Source of the DNA: Actinoalloteichus hymeniacidonis
GTDB lineage: Bacteria > Actinomycetota > Actinomycetes > Mycobacteriales > Pseudonocardiaceae
Reading direction: 5' to 3'
Assembly: GCF_014203365.1 (NCBI RefSeq)
Contig: NZ_JACHIS010000001.1
Span: 4,278,001 to 4,342,000 of the forward strand
Length of the DNA stretch: 64,000 bases
The translations under genes were made by a program, and so were the position numbers. Below are positions 26,949 to 35,171 of this stretch, piece after piece. Numbering within the stretch: the stretch's first letter is position 1; the number at the start of each line of letters is the position of its first letter. A model generated the notes under the pieces. It was not told the DNA's origin. It made no database searches and saw only the letters and a list, made by a program, of their open reading frames with translations.

Positions 26949-27767
26949 TCACGCCTGGCCCGGCTGCTGCTGCCCGGGCTGCTGGATGGCCTGCGTGGCC
27001 GGCTGCGGCGCAGCCTGTCCGCTGGTGACCTCGCCTGCGGCGCCGCCACCGCGCATGGATGCACGGATCTGCTCCAACCGCGAGGACCCCGCCATGTCCA
27101 TGGTGGACTGCTGGACCTCCAGCATCCGGCCCTGCACCGAGTTCTTCGCCAGCTCCGTCTGCCCCATGGCGGTGGAGTAGCGCTTCTCGATCTTGTCCCG
27201 GACCTCGTCGAGGCTCGGGGTGTTCTTCGGCGCGGCCAGCTCGCTCATGCTCTGCAACGAGCTCGAGACCTGCTCCTGCATCTTCGCCTGCTCGAGCTGG
27301 CTGAGCAGCTTGGTGCGCTCGGCGATCTTCTGCTGGAGCTGCATCGAGTTGCGCTCGACGGCCTGCTTGGCCTCGCCCGCAGCCTGGATCGCCGAATCGT
27401 GGAGGCTCTTGAGATCCTCGATCTCCTGCTCCGCGCTGACGAGCTGGGCGGCGAATGCCTGGGCGCTGTTCTCGTACTGCTGCGCCTTCTCCGCGTCTCC
27501 CTTCGCCATGGCGTCCTCTGCCATGACCAGCGCCTGCCGCGCCGACGCCTGGAGCTTCTCCACGTCACCGAGGCGCCTGTTGAGCTTCATCTCCAGCTGG
27601 CGCTGATTACCGATGACGGCTGCGGCCTGCTGGGACAAAGCCTGGTGCTGCCGCTGTGCCTCCTCGATGGCCTGCTGGATCTGCACCTTCGGGTCGGCAT
27701 GCTCGTCGATCTTCGACGAGAACGCCGCCATCAGGTACTTCCAAGCTTTCACGAACGGGTTGGCCAT
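26949..27767 (-). CDS. pspA: Phage shock protein A (PspA/Vipp1 family)
   Basis: PspA is an ESCRT-III-like protein that assembles on damaged membranes and, in mycobacteria, feeds back on ClgR. The 272-residue protein starts [38 protein letters not shown] in outline (amphipathic helix, then the [13 protein letters not shown] coiled-coil start) and is almost entirely helical to about residue 220. The tail is Gln/Pro/Gly-rich and ends with [11 protein letters not shown]. The ATG follows GGCGGAGGAG. It lies upstream of pspM and downstream of a membrane coiled-coil gene and clgR. A candidate ECF-type promoter lies in the 125-base gap before it. Confidence 0.95.
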   Translation of the reverse strand: MANPFVKAWKYLMAAFSSKIDEHADPKVQIQQAIEEAQRQHQALSQQAAAVIGNQRQLEMKLNRRLGDVEKLQASARQALVMAEDAMAKGDAEKAQQYENSAQAFAAQLVSAEQEIEDLKSLHDSAIQAAGEAKQAVERNSMQLQQKIAERTKLLSQLEQAKMQEQVSSSLQSMSELAAPKNTPSLDEVRDKIEKRYSTAMGQTELAKNSVQGRMLEVQQSTMDMAGSSRLEQIRASMRGGGAAGEVTSGQAAPQPATQAIQQPGQQQPGQA

Positions 27768-27806
27768 CTCCTCCGCCTGCCTTCTCTAACCACTCGGATA
27801 TCACCT

Positions 27807-27835
27807 TGACCGCTTCCGAGCACTGACCCGGTTCC
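27807..27835 (-). promoter_or_regulatory. Candidate ECF-sigma (SigE-like) promoter of pspA
   Basis: On the minus strand GGAACC (27830-27835) and CGGTCA (27807-27812) are 17 bases apart, resembling the GGAAC -35 and CGTT/CGTC-type -10 of envelope-stress ECF sigma factors. It is about 40 bases before the pspA ATG. The -10 match is loose, so this is tentative. Confidence 0.35.
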
Positions 27836-27892
27836 GATTCCCATTACATCGTGTCAGGTGCGCTCTTCTGCTTCCACCGCCCCCGGTCGATA

Positions 27893-28645
27893 TCAGGGCT
27901 TTCCCTGAGCGGGCGGCGAACCTCGATCCGGCAATCGCCGCACCTCGACCAGTCCTTCCCGCAGACCCTGTAACCGTTCGGCCAGCTCAACCGATGCGCT
28001 GGAGCGTTGTGGCGTCGCCGAGAATCGCTCGCGTGCTCGGTCCGCAGGCATTGCGGGCTGATCGGATGGCATCGAGTATTCCCGATCGACCGCATCCATT
28101 GCCGGATCCGTCGGCGAGACCCACTCCCGGACCTCGAGTGCCGCCGCCTCCAGACCGGTCACCGTCGCGTGCATCTCCGCCAACAAGGCGTCGCGCACCG
28201 CGCGGCGTCGACGGTCCGATTCCAGAGTGTGATCCACCGCGCGCACCGCGTCCAGGATCTCCGCGCGTTCGTCCTCACCACTGGAGGCCGCCGAGGCGGC
28301 CAGCCGATCGCGGCTCGCCGCCAGCTCCGGAGAGGGGACGGACGCGATGACCTCGTCGAGTACCGCGACTCGATGCGCGGTGTCGCGCAACTCGGCCAGG
28401 ACGGCCTCCGCGTCGGCTCGGACTCCGGAGAGTTCCGGCCGTGAACGCGTCAGCTCCTCGAGACTCTCGATGGCCCGCCTGCCCCGGGTGTGCCACAACC
28501 CCGCCGTGCCCGACGAGGCAGCGCCACGATCGGTGGGAAGGCGCCCCGCGAGTGCACGGTCGGCCGCTCGACGTGCCTGGATGACGAGCAGCACGAGGAC
28601 CAGGATCACGCACAGTGCCGCTACCGCGACGATAGTGGTCAACAC
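27893..28645 (-). CDS. Membrane-anchored helical protein between clgR and pspA
   Basis: I do not recognise a named family. The 250-residue product, read from the GTG at 28645 after GGGAGAG, has one N-terminal membrane segment (about residues 3-25, TTIVAVAALCVILVLVLLVI), then a charged, largely helical region with heptad-like Leu/Ala spacing to about residue 180, and a Pro/Ser/Arg-rich tail. It sits between clgR and pspA on the same strand. In M. tuberculosis these two genes are adjacent, so this is an addition to the phage-shock locus and may help anchor or sense PspA. The longer open frame to 28792 overlaps the end of clgR and lacks a ribosome site. Confidence 0.75.
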   Translation of the reverse strand: MLTTIVAVAALCVILVLVLLVIQARRAADRALAGRLPTDRGAASSGTAGLWHTRGRRAIESLEELTRSRPELSGVRADAEAVLAELRDTAHRVAVLDEVIASVPSPELAASRDRLAASAASSGEDERAEILDAVRAVDHTLESDRRRRAVRDALLAEMHATVTGLEAAALEVREWVSPTDPAMDAVDREYSMPSDQPAMPADRARERFSATPQRSSASVELAERLQGLREGLVEVRRLPDRGSPPAQGKP

Positions 28646-28775
28646 CGTGTCTCTCCCGTCCTGACCGCCGTCTGCCGATTCGCAGACCCCGACTCCCGGC
28701 GCGCACCTCGCGACACCGAGAAACGGCAACGCAGTCGATTCTAGGGAATCGCCGGACATTTCCGGCGGCGATCCG

Positions 28776-29225
28776 TCACGCCGCCACCACAACCTTGTTG
28801 GTGATCTGCATCGTCGAACCGAGACGGGCGCGTCCCCGAACCGGTTGAACTCGCATATCCGATTGGACCCGCATATCCGCGCCGATCACCGAGGGCACCA
28901 GGCGACCACCCTCGATGTCGCCGGTGCCATGTCCGGGCGCCCGCTCCACGCTCGTGGCGGCGGCCTGGACGGGCACGGTCTCCGAGTCGAGCTCGCCTCG
29001 GATATCGGTGGCCACATCGTCGAGCAGCCGAGCGAGTTCGAGTTCCAAGGCATGGCAGATCGCAGCGAGAAGCTCGCTCGATGCCTCCTTGCGCCCCCGC
29101 TCGACCTCGGAGAGGTATCCCAGGCTCACCCGGGCGATACGCGACACCTCGCGGAGGGTTCGGCGTTGGGCGGTGCGCTCATGGCGCAGCCGCTCGCCGA
29201 TAGCCTCCCGCAGCAAGACGGCCAT
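28776..29225 (-). CDS. clgR: XRE-family regulator ClgR
   Basis: ClgR activates clp protease genes and the psp locus in actinobacteria. The 149-residue protein has an N-terminal helix-turn-helix of the Cro/C1 type: [16 protein letters not shown], then [22 protein letters not shown] in outline, nearly identical to the mycobacterial block SLGYLSEIERGRKEPSSELL. The C-terminus is divergent, contains the short duplication [10 protein letters not shown], and ends VVVAA. Non-polar C-terminal ends of ClgR are known ClpP1P2 degrons, so conditional proteolysis is likely here too. It lies 154 bases downstream of cinA in the order rimO-pgsA-cinA-clgR. Confidence 0.92.
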   Translation of the reverse strand: MAVLLREAIGERLRHERTAQRRTLREVSRIARVSLGYLSEVERGRKEASSELLAAICHALELELARLLDDVATDIRGELDSETVPVQAAATSVERAPGHGTGDIEGGRLVPSVIGADMRVQSDMRVQPVRGRARLGSTMQITNKVVVAA

Positions 29226-29379
29226 CCTGTGTCTCCTTCCGCCGTGAGACCACCGTACCGAGCCCGGCAGGCACCGTCAGCGATTCTTCAATCCCAGGTC
29301 CGCCCTCGTCGAACGTGTGGCGACGCCTGGTTGTTCCCGACCGCCACCACGTGGCGGGTGGGCGACCCCGACGACCGGT

Positions 29380-29925
29380 TCATCGTGCATCCTGCATCAC
29401 CACGTCGGCCAGCAGTCCGCAGGCCAGGTCGATCGCACCATGCCGCACCCGACTCCGATCGCCTGCCAACCGGGCCGAGCGCACCAGCAGACGTGTCGGA
29501 CCGCACACCGCGACGTGCACCGTTCCGGGCGCGGCACCGTCCTGAGCCGTGGGGCCGGCGACACCGGTCACGCCGATCCCCCAGTCGGCCAGGCACCGAT
29601 CGCGCGCCCCGGTCGCCAGTTGCTCGGCGACCGTCGGATGCACCGCCCCGTGCTCGGCGAGCACCTCGGCGTCGACCCCCGCGAGCCGAATCTTCAGATC
29701 GGTGGCATAGACCACCAGCCCACCTCGGAACACATCGCTGACGCCTGCGATCGAGGTCAGGGCGGCGCCGAGCAGGCCGCCGGTCAGCGACTCCGCCAGC
29801 GCCAGGGTCTGCCCCCTGGCACGCAGCGTGTCCACGACCCGACTCAACGCGGTCGTCGCCACGTCGACCTCGAAAGACTCGGCGGCGGACCCGTCGGTGC
29901 CATCATCGGGTTCGTCCGAGGTCAC
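29380..29925 (-). CDS. cinA: CinA C-terminal-type nicotinamide-nucleotide amidase
   Basis: CinA-C domain proteins (PncC) deamidate NMN, and the family was first named as competence/damage inducible. The 181-residue protein is a stand-alone CinA-C domain: LALAESLTGGLLGAALTSIAGVSDVF in outline with the conserved AES-TGG, RGGLVVYATDLK, and the WGIGVTGVAGP motif. The GTG start overlaps the pgsA stop (GTGA), so translation is coupled. The order pgsA-cinA-clgR is common in actinobacteria. Confidence 0.93.
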   Translation of the reverse strand: MTSDEPDDGTDGSAAESFEVDVATTALSRVVDTLRARGQTLALAESLTGGLLGAALTSIAGVSDVFRGGLVVYATDLKIRLAGVDAEVLAEHGAVHPTVAEQLATGARDRCLADWGIGVTGVAGPTAQDGAAPGTVHVAVCGPTRLLVRSARLAGDRSRVRHGAIDLACGLLADVVMQDAR

Positions 29926-30542
29926 GGAGCTCCCGCAGTCGCCCGACGCCCTCTGGCACGCATCTTGACCGCACGCACGGCGTAGTCCAGGCCGGTGATC
30001 AGGGTCAGCAGGACCGCCACCGCCATGACACCGCCCACCACGATGGCGAAGCTCGCGGGCAACGGCAGCAGCAGCAGCACGATCGCGACGATCTGCACGA
30101 GGGTCTTGGCCTTGCCACCCCGGCTGGCGGGGATGACGCCGTGACGGATCACCCAGAATCTGAGCAGGGTGACGCCCAACTCGCGGGCCAGGATCGTGCC
30201 GGTGACCCACCAGGGCAGGTCGCCGAGCATGCTCAACCCGATCAGGGCGGCGCCGATCAAGGTCTTGTCCGCGATCGGGTCGGCGATCTTGCCGAAGTCG
30301 GTGATCAGTCCGCGCTTGCGGGCCAGGTCGCCGTCCAGGCGGTCGGTGGCGGCGGCCAGCAGGAAGATGCCGGTGGCCAACAGGCGCCAGGTGGTGCTGC
30401 CCTCGTGATCACCCAGCAGGGCGAACAGGAACACGGGGACGAGCAGCAGGCGGAATACCGTCAGCGCGTTGGCGATGTTCACGACGGGCACCGGCGTCGG
30501 TGCGGGGGTCGGCTCGACGGCGTCGTCGGCGGCTGCGGTCAT
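29922..30542 (-). CDS. pgsA: CDP-alcohol phosphatidyltransferase PgsA
   Basis: This enzyme transfers a phosphatidyl group from CDP-diacylglycerol, normally to glycerol 3-phosphate (phosphatidylglycerophosphate synthase). The 206-residue membrane protein has about four to five membrane segments and the full CDP-alcohol motif: DGDLARKRG, then [11 protein letters not shown], that is DG-x2-AR-x8-G-x3-D-x3-D. It overlaps rimO upstream and cinA downstream by four bases each. The position matches pgsA3 of mycobacteria. The acceptor alcohol is inferred rather than shown. Confidence 0.92.
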   Translation of the reverse strand: MTAAADDAVEPTPAPTPVPVVNIANALTVFRLLLVPVFLFALLGDHEGSTTWRLLATGIFLLAAATDRLDGDLARKRGLITDFGKIADPIADKTLIGAALIGLSMLGDLPWWVTGTILARELGVTLLRFWVIRHGVIPASRGGKAKTLVQIVAIVLLLLPLPASFAIVVGGVMAVAVLLTLITGLDYAVRAVKMRARGRRATAGAP

Positions 30543-31969
30543 GGCTGCCGCCCTCCCGAATCCGCGCTCAACGGCTCGACGATCAGGTCGACGCCCTCGG
30601 AGCCGATGACCCTGGCGCGAACCAGATCACCGACCTTCAGGCCGGTCGGGTCGCTGAACACGCACTCCCCGTCCACCTCCGGCCCCTGATGCGCGGCACG
30701 ACCCGCGCAGTCCTCGTCCTCGGTCTCGGTCCGTTCCACCAACACGATGACCTCCTCGCCGATGCGTTCCTCCGCGCGCTGCGCCGTCAACTCCTCCACG
30801 AGGGAGGAGACCCGCGCGACGCGCTCCGCGACCACATCCGCGTCGATCTTGTCGTCGAAGTCCGCAGCCTCGGTGCCGTCCTCGTCCGAGTAGCCGAACA
30901 CACCGACCACGTCGAGTCGAGCCCTGGTGAGGAAGTCCTCCAGTTCGGCGACGTCCTCCTCGGTCTCCCCGGGGAAGCCGACGATCACATTGCTGCGCAG
31001 CCCCGCCTGCGGTGCCTGCTGTCGGATCTGGTCGATGAGGGTGAGGAAGGAGCTCGTCGATCCGAAGCGCCGCATCCGGCGCAGCACCGACTCACTGGAG
31101 TGCTGGAACGACAGGTCGAAGTAGGGCGCGACGCCGGGCGTCGAGGCGATCGCCGAGATCAAGCCGGGACGGGTCTCGGCCGGTTGCAGGTAGGACACCC
31201 GCACTCGGTCCACGCCGGGAACCGCCGCCAGCTGCGGGATCAGCTTCTCCAGCGCCCGCAGATCGCCGAGGTCCTTGCCGTAGGAGGTGGAGTTCTCGCT
31301 GACCAGGAACAGCTCGCGGACGCCGTGCTCCGCCAGCCAGGCCGCCTCGGCGAGGATCTCGGGCGCCTGCCTCGAGACGAAGGCGCCACGGAACGACGGG
31401 ATCGCGCAGAAGGTGCAGCGACGATCGCAGCCGGAGGCGAGCTTGAGCGGTGCGACGGGTGAGTCGTCGAGCCTGCGCCGCAGGACCTTCGGTCCCCAGG
31501 CGTGGCCGGGAACCGTGACCTCGTCGGATGCGGCCGGTCGCTCGACGGGCGAGATCGGCAGCAGCAGTCGACGGTCGGTCGGGGTGTGGGAGGCGAGGGT
31601 CCGCCCGGCGAGCACGTCGTCGAGGCGATCGGTGACGGCCGGGTAGTGGTCGAAGCCCAGCACGGCGTCGGCCTCGGGAAGCTGGTCGGCCAACTCGACG
31701 CCGTAGCGCTCGGCCATGCACCCGACGGCGACGACCTTCGCGCCGGTGTCGGAGGCGGCCAGCAGCGTGTCGACGGAGTCCTTCTTGGCGGACTCGATGA
31801 ATCCGCAGGTGTTGACCATGATGACGTCCGGTTGCTCCGGCCCGTCCGGCTCGACCAGGTCCCAGCCGTCGGACGAGAGCCGACCGGCCAGCTCTTCGGA
31901 GTCCACCTCGTTTCGGGAGCATCCGAGGGTGACCATGGCGACGCGGCGAGTGGCGGGAGGTGGCGGCAC
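30539..31969 (-). CDS. rimO: Ribosomal protein S12 methylthiotransferase RimO
   Basis: RimO is a radical SAM enzyme that adds a methylthio group to an Asp of ribosomal protein S12. The 476-residue protein has the N-terminal MTTase domain with cluster cysteines in [25 protein letters not shown] and [11 protein letters not shown], the radical SAM motif CDRRCTFC at about residue 155, and a C-terminal TRAM domain. CSRNEVDSE is the RimO form; MiaB differs there. The GTG at 31969 places the start seven to ten residues before the first motif; the frame is open to 32443 without homology. Its stop overlaps the pgsA ATG. Confidence 0.93.
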   Translation of the reverse strand: MPPPPATRRVAMVTLGCSRNEVDSEELAGRLSSDGWDLVEPDGPEQPDVIMVNTCGFIESAKKDSVDTLLAASDTGAKVVAVGCMAERYGVELADQLPEADAVLGFDHYPAVTDRLDDVLAGRTLASHTPTDRRLLLPISPVERPAASDEVTVPGHAWGPKVLRRRLDDSPVAPLKLASGCDRRCTFCAIPSFRGAFVSRQAPEILAEAAWLAEHGVRELFLVSENSTSYGKDLGDLRALEKLIPQLAAVPGVDRVRVSYLQPAETRPGLISAIASTPGVAPYFDLSFQHSSESVLRRMRRFGSTSSFLTLIDQIRQQAPQAGLRSNVIVGFPGETEEDVAELEDFLTRARLDVVGVFGYSDEDGTEAADFDDKIDADVVAERVARVSSLVEELTAQRAEERIGEEVIVLVERTETEDEDCAGRAAHQGPEVDGECVFSDPTGLKVGDLVRARVIGSEGVDLIVEPLSADSGGRQP

Positions 31970-32250
31970 GCCCCAAGGGTAACGGTGGACACCAGCCGCC
32001 GAAGACCTCACGGGGCATTGGTGCCCTTGATCGGTCTTCACCCGCTGGTGGAGCGGTTCCGCCGATCGGGCGGCGTGTCGTTCGTCGTTGCGCCCGGAGA
32101 GCCCGACCGATTCGGGCGTCGCCGCCGGCGAGAACAACGCGATCCCGCTCGCTTCCACCTCAACGGCCACGGGTGCCGGATGGTTCCCGATCTCACGGAT
32201 CCGCTCTCTTCCGAGCGGTCGACGCACTACGGACAGCCGGTCGCCTCCTC
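31970..32250. other. Intergenic region upstream of rimO
   Basis: About 280 bases between the rimO start and the hairpin behind the ATPase gene. All open frames are short or antisense and lack homology. The rimO-pgsA-cinA promoter should be here, but no clear elements stand out. Confidence 0.5.
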
Positions 32251-32267
32251 GGCGGCACGGTGCCGCC
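32251..32267 (-). terminator. Hairpin downstream of the ATPase gene
   Basis: GGCGGCA and TGCCGCC form a 7-bp stem with a 3-base loop, 15 bases past the ATPase stop on the minus strand. Confidence 0.45.
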
Positions 32268-32282
32268 CGTATCCGCATCGCC

Positions 32283-33725
32283 TCAACCCTCGTGGCGACG
32301 ACCAGCGTCGATCGCCGCCCGCACCGCCGCGAGGAAGTCGGCACCGTCGACGACGGGGATCGCCCCGAACCGTCCCGCCAGATAAGCCGCCTCGATGCCC
32401 TCTTCCGACGCCTCGGTCGCCGGGCCGCCGCGCTGCGCACCATCGGTGACCCGGAACTCCGCAGGCGAATGCAGAGTCGAGGAGCCTGCGGCGTCCTTGT
32501 CCACGAACCAGATCTCCTCGCGGTCCAGCCCGTCCGCCGCGATCGGCGTGCGCATCAGGGTGGTGTCGTGGGTGGTGAACAACAGCTGCCCGCCATAGCC
32601 CGCGGCAGCCGCATCCCGGAACAACGCGACCAGTCGACGGGTGAGACCGGGATGCAGACTCGTGTCGATCTCGTCGACGATCAGCGTGCGCCCATGGATC
32701 AGTGCGCGCAGCACCTGCGGCAGCAGTTCGAGACACGACTGGGTGCCCTCGGACTCCTCCTCCCACTCGAAGCGGGTTCGGCCCGCCCCGTGGGCGAAGA
32801 ACAAGGCCGCCGATCTCGACTCGTCCTCACGGGACGGGGTCCGCGCCGCCGCGTTCGCCGCCAGGCGCGCGGCCGATGCCTCGGACGGATCCAGCGGCAC
32901 GTCGAGACCGAAATCGGGGCCGGCGGCGGTGTCCTCGTCCGGCAGGCCGGAGGTGGTGGCGTGCGCTGACTGCAAGCGCTCCAGCAGGCCCGCGACCAGC
33001 GGGTCCTGATGCAACACCTCCTCCTCCAGGACCACATCGGCGATGCCCAGATCGGCCAGGCGCAGCAGTTCGACGAGCGGGGCTCGCAGCTCGGGACTCG
33101 TGCGGAGCAGGTCGACGAGGTGGTGCTGGGCGGCCGAGCGGCGGGAGACGTCGACGAAGACCAGCTGTCGGGCGAACCACCGATAGACCGGCAGTGCCCA
33201 GTCGAGATGGGACTGGGCGGCGACGCTGAGCAGCAGGGTGTTGGGTCGGGTCAGCGCACCGAGCACCGCTGCCCGTTCGAGCTCGGACTCCGACTCTCCT
33301 GCGACGTGCCGGACTCCCTCGACGTCCCGGTCCAGCAACAGTCGCCGTTGCCCCGCCGATTCGCGGTGCAGCCACTCGTGACGCACCTTCTCGTCGTCGA
33401 CGTCGAATCCGTAGCCGAAGCCGACGCCATCGATGACGAGCTCGACCTCGAAGGAGGACGGTCGCAGCGCGGCGGCCTGGTCGAGCCGGAACGGCCTGCG
33501 GGCAACGCCGCCGTCCTCCGGCCAGCGGTCGAAGGAACCGGTCACCGCCAGCGCCATGAAGCGCAGCCCGTCGAGAAGGTTGGACTTCCCTGCGGCGTTG
33601 GCCCCGTAGACACCGGCCACCGGCCGTGCCGAGGTGTCGTGGTCGCCGGACAGTCGCCAGTCCTGCGCATGGTGGAACGAACGATGGTTTCCCAGCCGGA
33701 ATCGCCGCAGCATCGTCAAGACCAC
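32283..33725 (-). CDS. AAA family ATPase (COG1106/AAA_15-like)
   Basis: An SMC/ABC-like single-chain ATPase of about 480 residues. It opens with [13 protein letters not shown], then Walker [17 protein letters not shown] near residue 45, a long middle region, and Walker [20 protein letters not shown] with the catalytic Glu, followed by the H-loop [10 protein letters not shown]. The C-terminus ([13 protein letters not shown]) is typical of COG1106 proteins. Members of this group often pair with RloB-like nucleases in defence or phage-related loci; no partner is adjacent here. The GTG at 33725 has GGGGA five bases upstream and is preferred to the ATG four codons on. Function is unknown. Confidence 0.85.
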   Translation of the reverse strand: MVLTMLRRFRLGNHRSFHHAQDWRLSGDHDTSARPVAGVYGANAAGKSNLLDGLRFMALAVTGSFDRWPEDGGVARRPFRLDQAAALRPSSFEVELVIDGVGFGYGFDVDDEKVRHEWLHRESAGQRRLLLDRDVEGVRHVAGESESELERAAVLGALTRPNTLLLSVAAQSHLDWALPVYRWFARQLVFVDVSRRSAAQHHLVDLLRTSPELRAPLVELLRLADLGIADVVLEEEVLHQDPLVAGLLERLQSAHATTSGLPDEDTAAGPDFGLDVPLDPSEASAARLAANAAARTPSREDESRSAALFFAHGAGRTRFEWEEESEGTQSCLELLPQVLRALIHGRTLIVDEIDTSLHPGLTRRLVALFRDAAAAGYGGQLLFTTHDTTLMRTPIAADGLDREEIWFVDKDAAGSSTLHSPAEFRVTDGAQRGGPATEASEEGIEAAYLAGRFGAIPVVDGADFLAAVRAAIDAGRRHEG

Positions 33726-33902
33726 CGTTCTCCCCGTGGACCGGTCCTGATGCAGGTGTACCGCAGAACCGGACCCCCGACCCGCCGGCCGAGGACGAAC
33801 CCACCGATCGATCAACCCGGATGGGGAGGGCCGCTACGGCATCAGGTTGATGTTCTTTCTCGCCCGGCGGGACGTCGTGGGCCGAGGACTAGTCTTTCCG
33901 CT

Positions 33903-34415
33903 GTGCCACCACAGCCAGCTGTCCTCGTTCGACGTGCCCGGATCGCCGATGTTCGCCCGATCAAGGCCTTGGTGGACGCCTACGCGGGCAAGGTGCTGCT
34001 GACCAAGGAACTGGTGACGCTCTACGAGAGCGTTCAGGAGTTCTGGGTCGCCGAGCTCGACGGCGAGATCGTCGGCTGCGGCGCGCTGCACGTGCTGTGG
34101 GAGGACCTCGCCGAGATCAGGACCGTCGCGGTGGCACCTGCGGCGCGGGGCACCGGCATCGGTCATCGGGTGGTCGCCCGGTTGATCGAGCTGGCGGTGG
34201 AGCTGGGCCTGCCGCGGATCTTCGTGTTGACCTTCGAAACGGCGTTCTTCGGCGCCCATGGATTCGTCGAGATCGACGGCACACCGGTGTCCCCCGAGGT
34301 CTACGAGCAGATGCGGCGTTCCCTCGACGAGGGAGTCGCGGAGTTCCTCGACCTGCCGTACGCCAAGCCCAACACGCTGGGGAACAGTCGAATGCTGTTG
34401 ACCCTGCCGCTGTGA
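33903..34415 (+). CDS. argA: N-acetylglutamate synthase (GNAT-type ArgA)
   Basis: A short GNAT enzyme that acetylates glutamate (or glutamine) for arginine synthesis, the role shown for M. tuberculosis Rv2747. The 170-residue protein matches that protein along its length: VRRARIADVRPIKALVDAYAGK, TLYESVQEFWVAE, GCGALHVLWEDLAEIRTVAV, the acetyl-CoA loop ARGTGIGHRVV, and FLDLPYAKPNTLGNSRMLL in outline. The GTG start gives the same N-terminal length. It lies between the region of pgsA and ftsK, as in mycobacteria, with the ATPase gene inserted on one side. Confidence 0.92.
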   Translation: MPPQPAVLVRRARIADVRPIKALVDAYAGKVLLTKELVTLYESVQEFWVAELDGEIVGCGALHVLWEDLAEIRTVAVAPAARGTGIGHRVVARLIELAVELGLPRIFVLTFETAFFGAHGFVEIDGTPVSPEVYEQMRRSLDEGVAEFLDLPYAKPNTLGNSRMLLTLPL

Positions 34416-34488
34416 ACCACCCGTTCGGACGTTGACCGATTCCACTCTCGACGATCCGTCACGATGGGTGGTGAAATTCCGCCGTGTT

Positions 34489-34520
34489 ATAGGGGATTGC
34501 GCTTTGCCCGCACCCCCTAT
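34489..34520 (+). repeat. Inverted repeat between argA and phospholipase gene
   Basis: ATAGGGG (34489-34495) and CCCCTAT (34514-34520) flank 18 bases in an AT-richer gap. It could end the argA transcript or act as an operator for the phospholipase gene; the sequence does not decide. Confidence 0.35.
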
Positions 34521-34609
34521 TCATTCGCGCATCCCGCCTCGGACCTGGCTTTACCTGAACGAAACGGTTAGAAATCTTCTACCAGCATCCATGACCAACA
34601 GGAGATTTC

Positions 34610-35107
34610 GTGGCCACCACCCTGCGTCGCGCCGTGAAGGCGGCCGTTGCCGCAACTCTCGCCTCAGCCGCCCTTTTCCTGGGTACCGGAACGGCTAACG
34701 CGGCGCTGCCGCCCGCCGAACTGCAGTCGTTCACCGACAACCAGCTGTACAACGCCTCGCTCAGCCAGTTCGTCTCCACCCGGAGCCAGGCGCCGCACTC
34801 CGGCCAGGTGGACTGGAGCTCCGACGGCTGCTCGTGGTCGCCGGACGAGCCATTCGGCTACGAGTTCCTCAATTCCTGCCACCGGCACGATTTCGGTTAC
34901 CGCAACTACAAGCTCCAGGGTCGATTCACCGAGGCCAACCGGCTGCGGATCGACGACAACTTCCGCGACGACATGTACTCGGTGTGCGGCGGCGGTTGGG
35001 CGTGCGAGCGCACCGCCGACGTCTACTACCACGCCGTCCGCAACTTCGGCGGTTCCAGCGCCAGCACTGCGGAGGCGGTGGCCAAGGCCACGCTGACCGT
35101 CGGCTGA
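34610..35107 (+). CDS. Secreted prokaryotic phospholipase A2
   Basis: A small exported lipase that cleaves the sn-2 acyl chain of phospholipids. The 165-residue precursor has a signal peptide (1-31: basic start, hydrophobic core, cleavage after TANA). The mature part has the catalytic pair His93-Asp94 in SCHRHDFGYRNYK and four cysteines (74, 90, 126, 132) placed for two disulphides, with the calcium-site region DGCSWSPDEPFG upstream. This is the PF09056 type known from streptomycete PLA2. The GTG follows AGGAG. It stands alone between argA and ftsK, flanked by hairpins, and interrupts the conserved gene order. Confidence 0.92.
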   Translation: MATTLRRAVKAAVAATLASAALFLGTGTANAALPPAELQSFTDNQLYNASLSQFVSTRSQAPHSGQVDWSSDGCSWSPDEPFGYEFLNSCHRHDFGYRNYKLQGRFTEANRLRIDDNFRDDMYSVCGGGWACERTADVYYHAVRNFGGSSASTAEAVAKATLTVG

Positions 35108-35124
35108 TCAGCGAAGAGTCGTCC

Positions 35125-35157
35125 GGCTGGTGCGCGTCCTGGGGGCTCGCACCAGCC
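35125..35157. terminator. Hairpin between phospholipase and ftsK
   Basis: GGCTGGTGCG (35125-35134) and CGCACCAGCC (35148-35157) form a perfect 10-bp stem with a 13-base loop. It lies between the convergent phospholipase and ftsK genes and can serve both. Confidence 0.7.
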
Positions 35158-35171
35158 TTCGGATCGCCCGC

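Noticed and set aside
29384-30210. Extension of cinA upstream into pgsA
   Set aside because: The upstream part is an out-of-frame reading of pgsA; the GTG at 29925 starts the CinA domain with a 4-base overlap.
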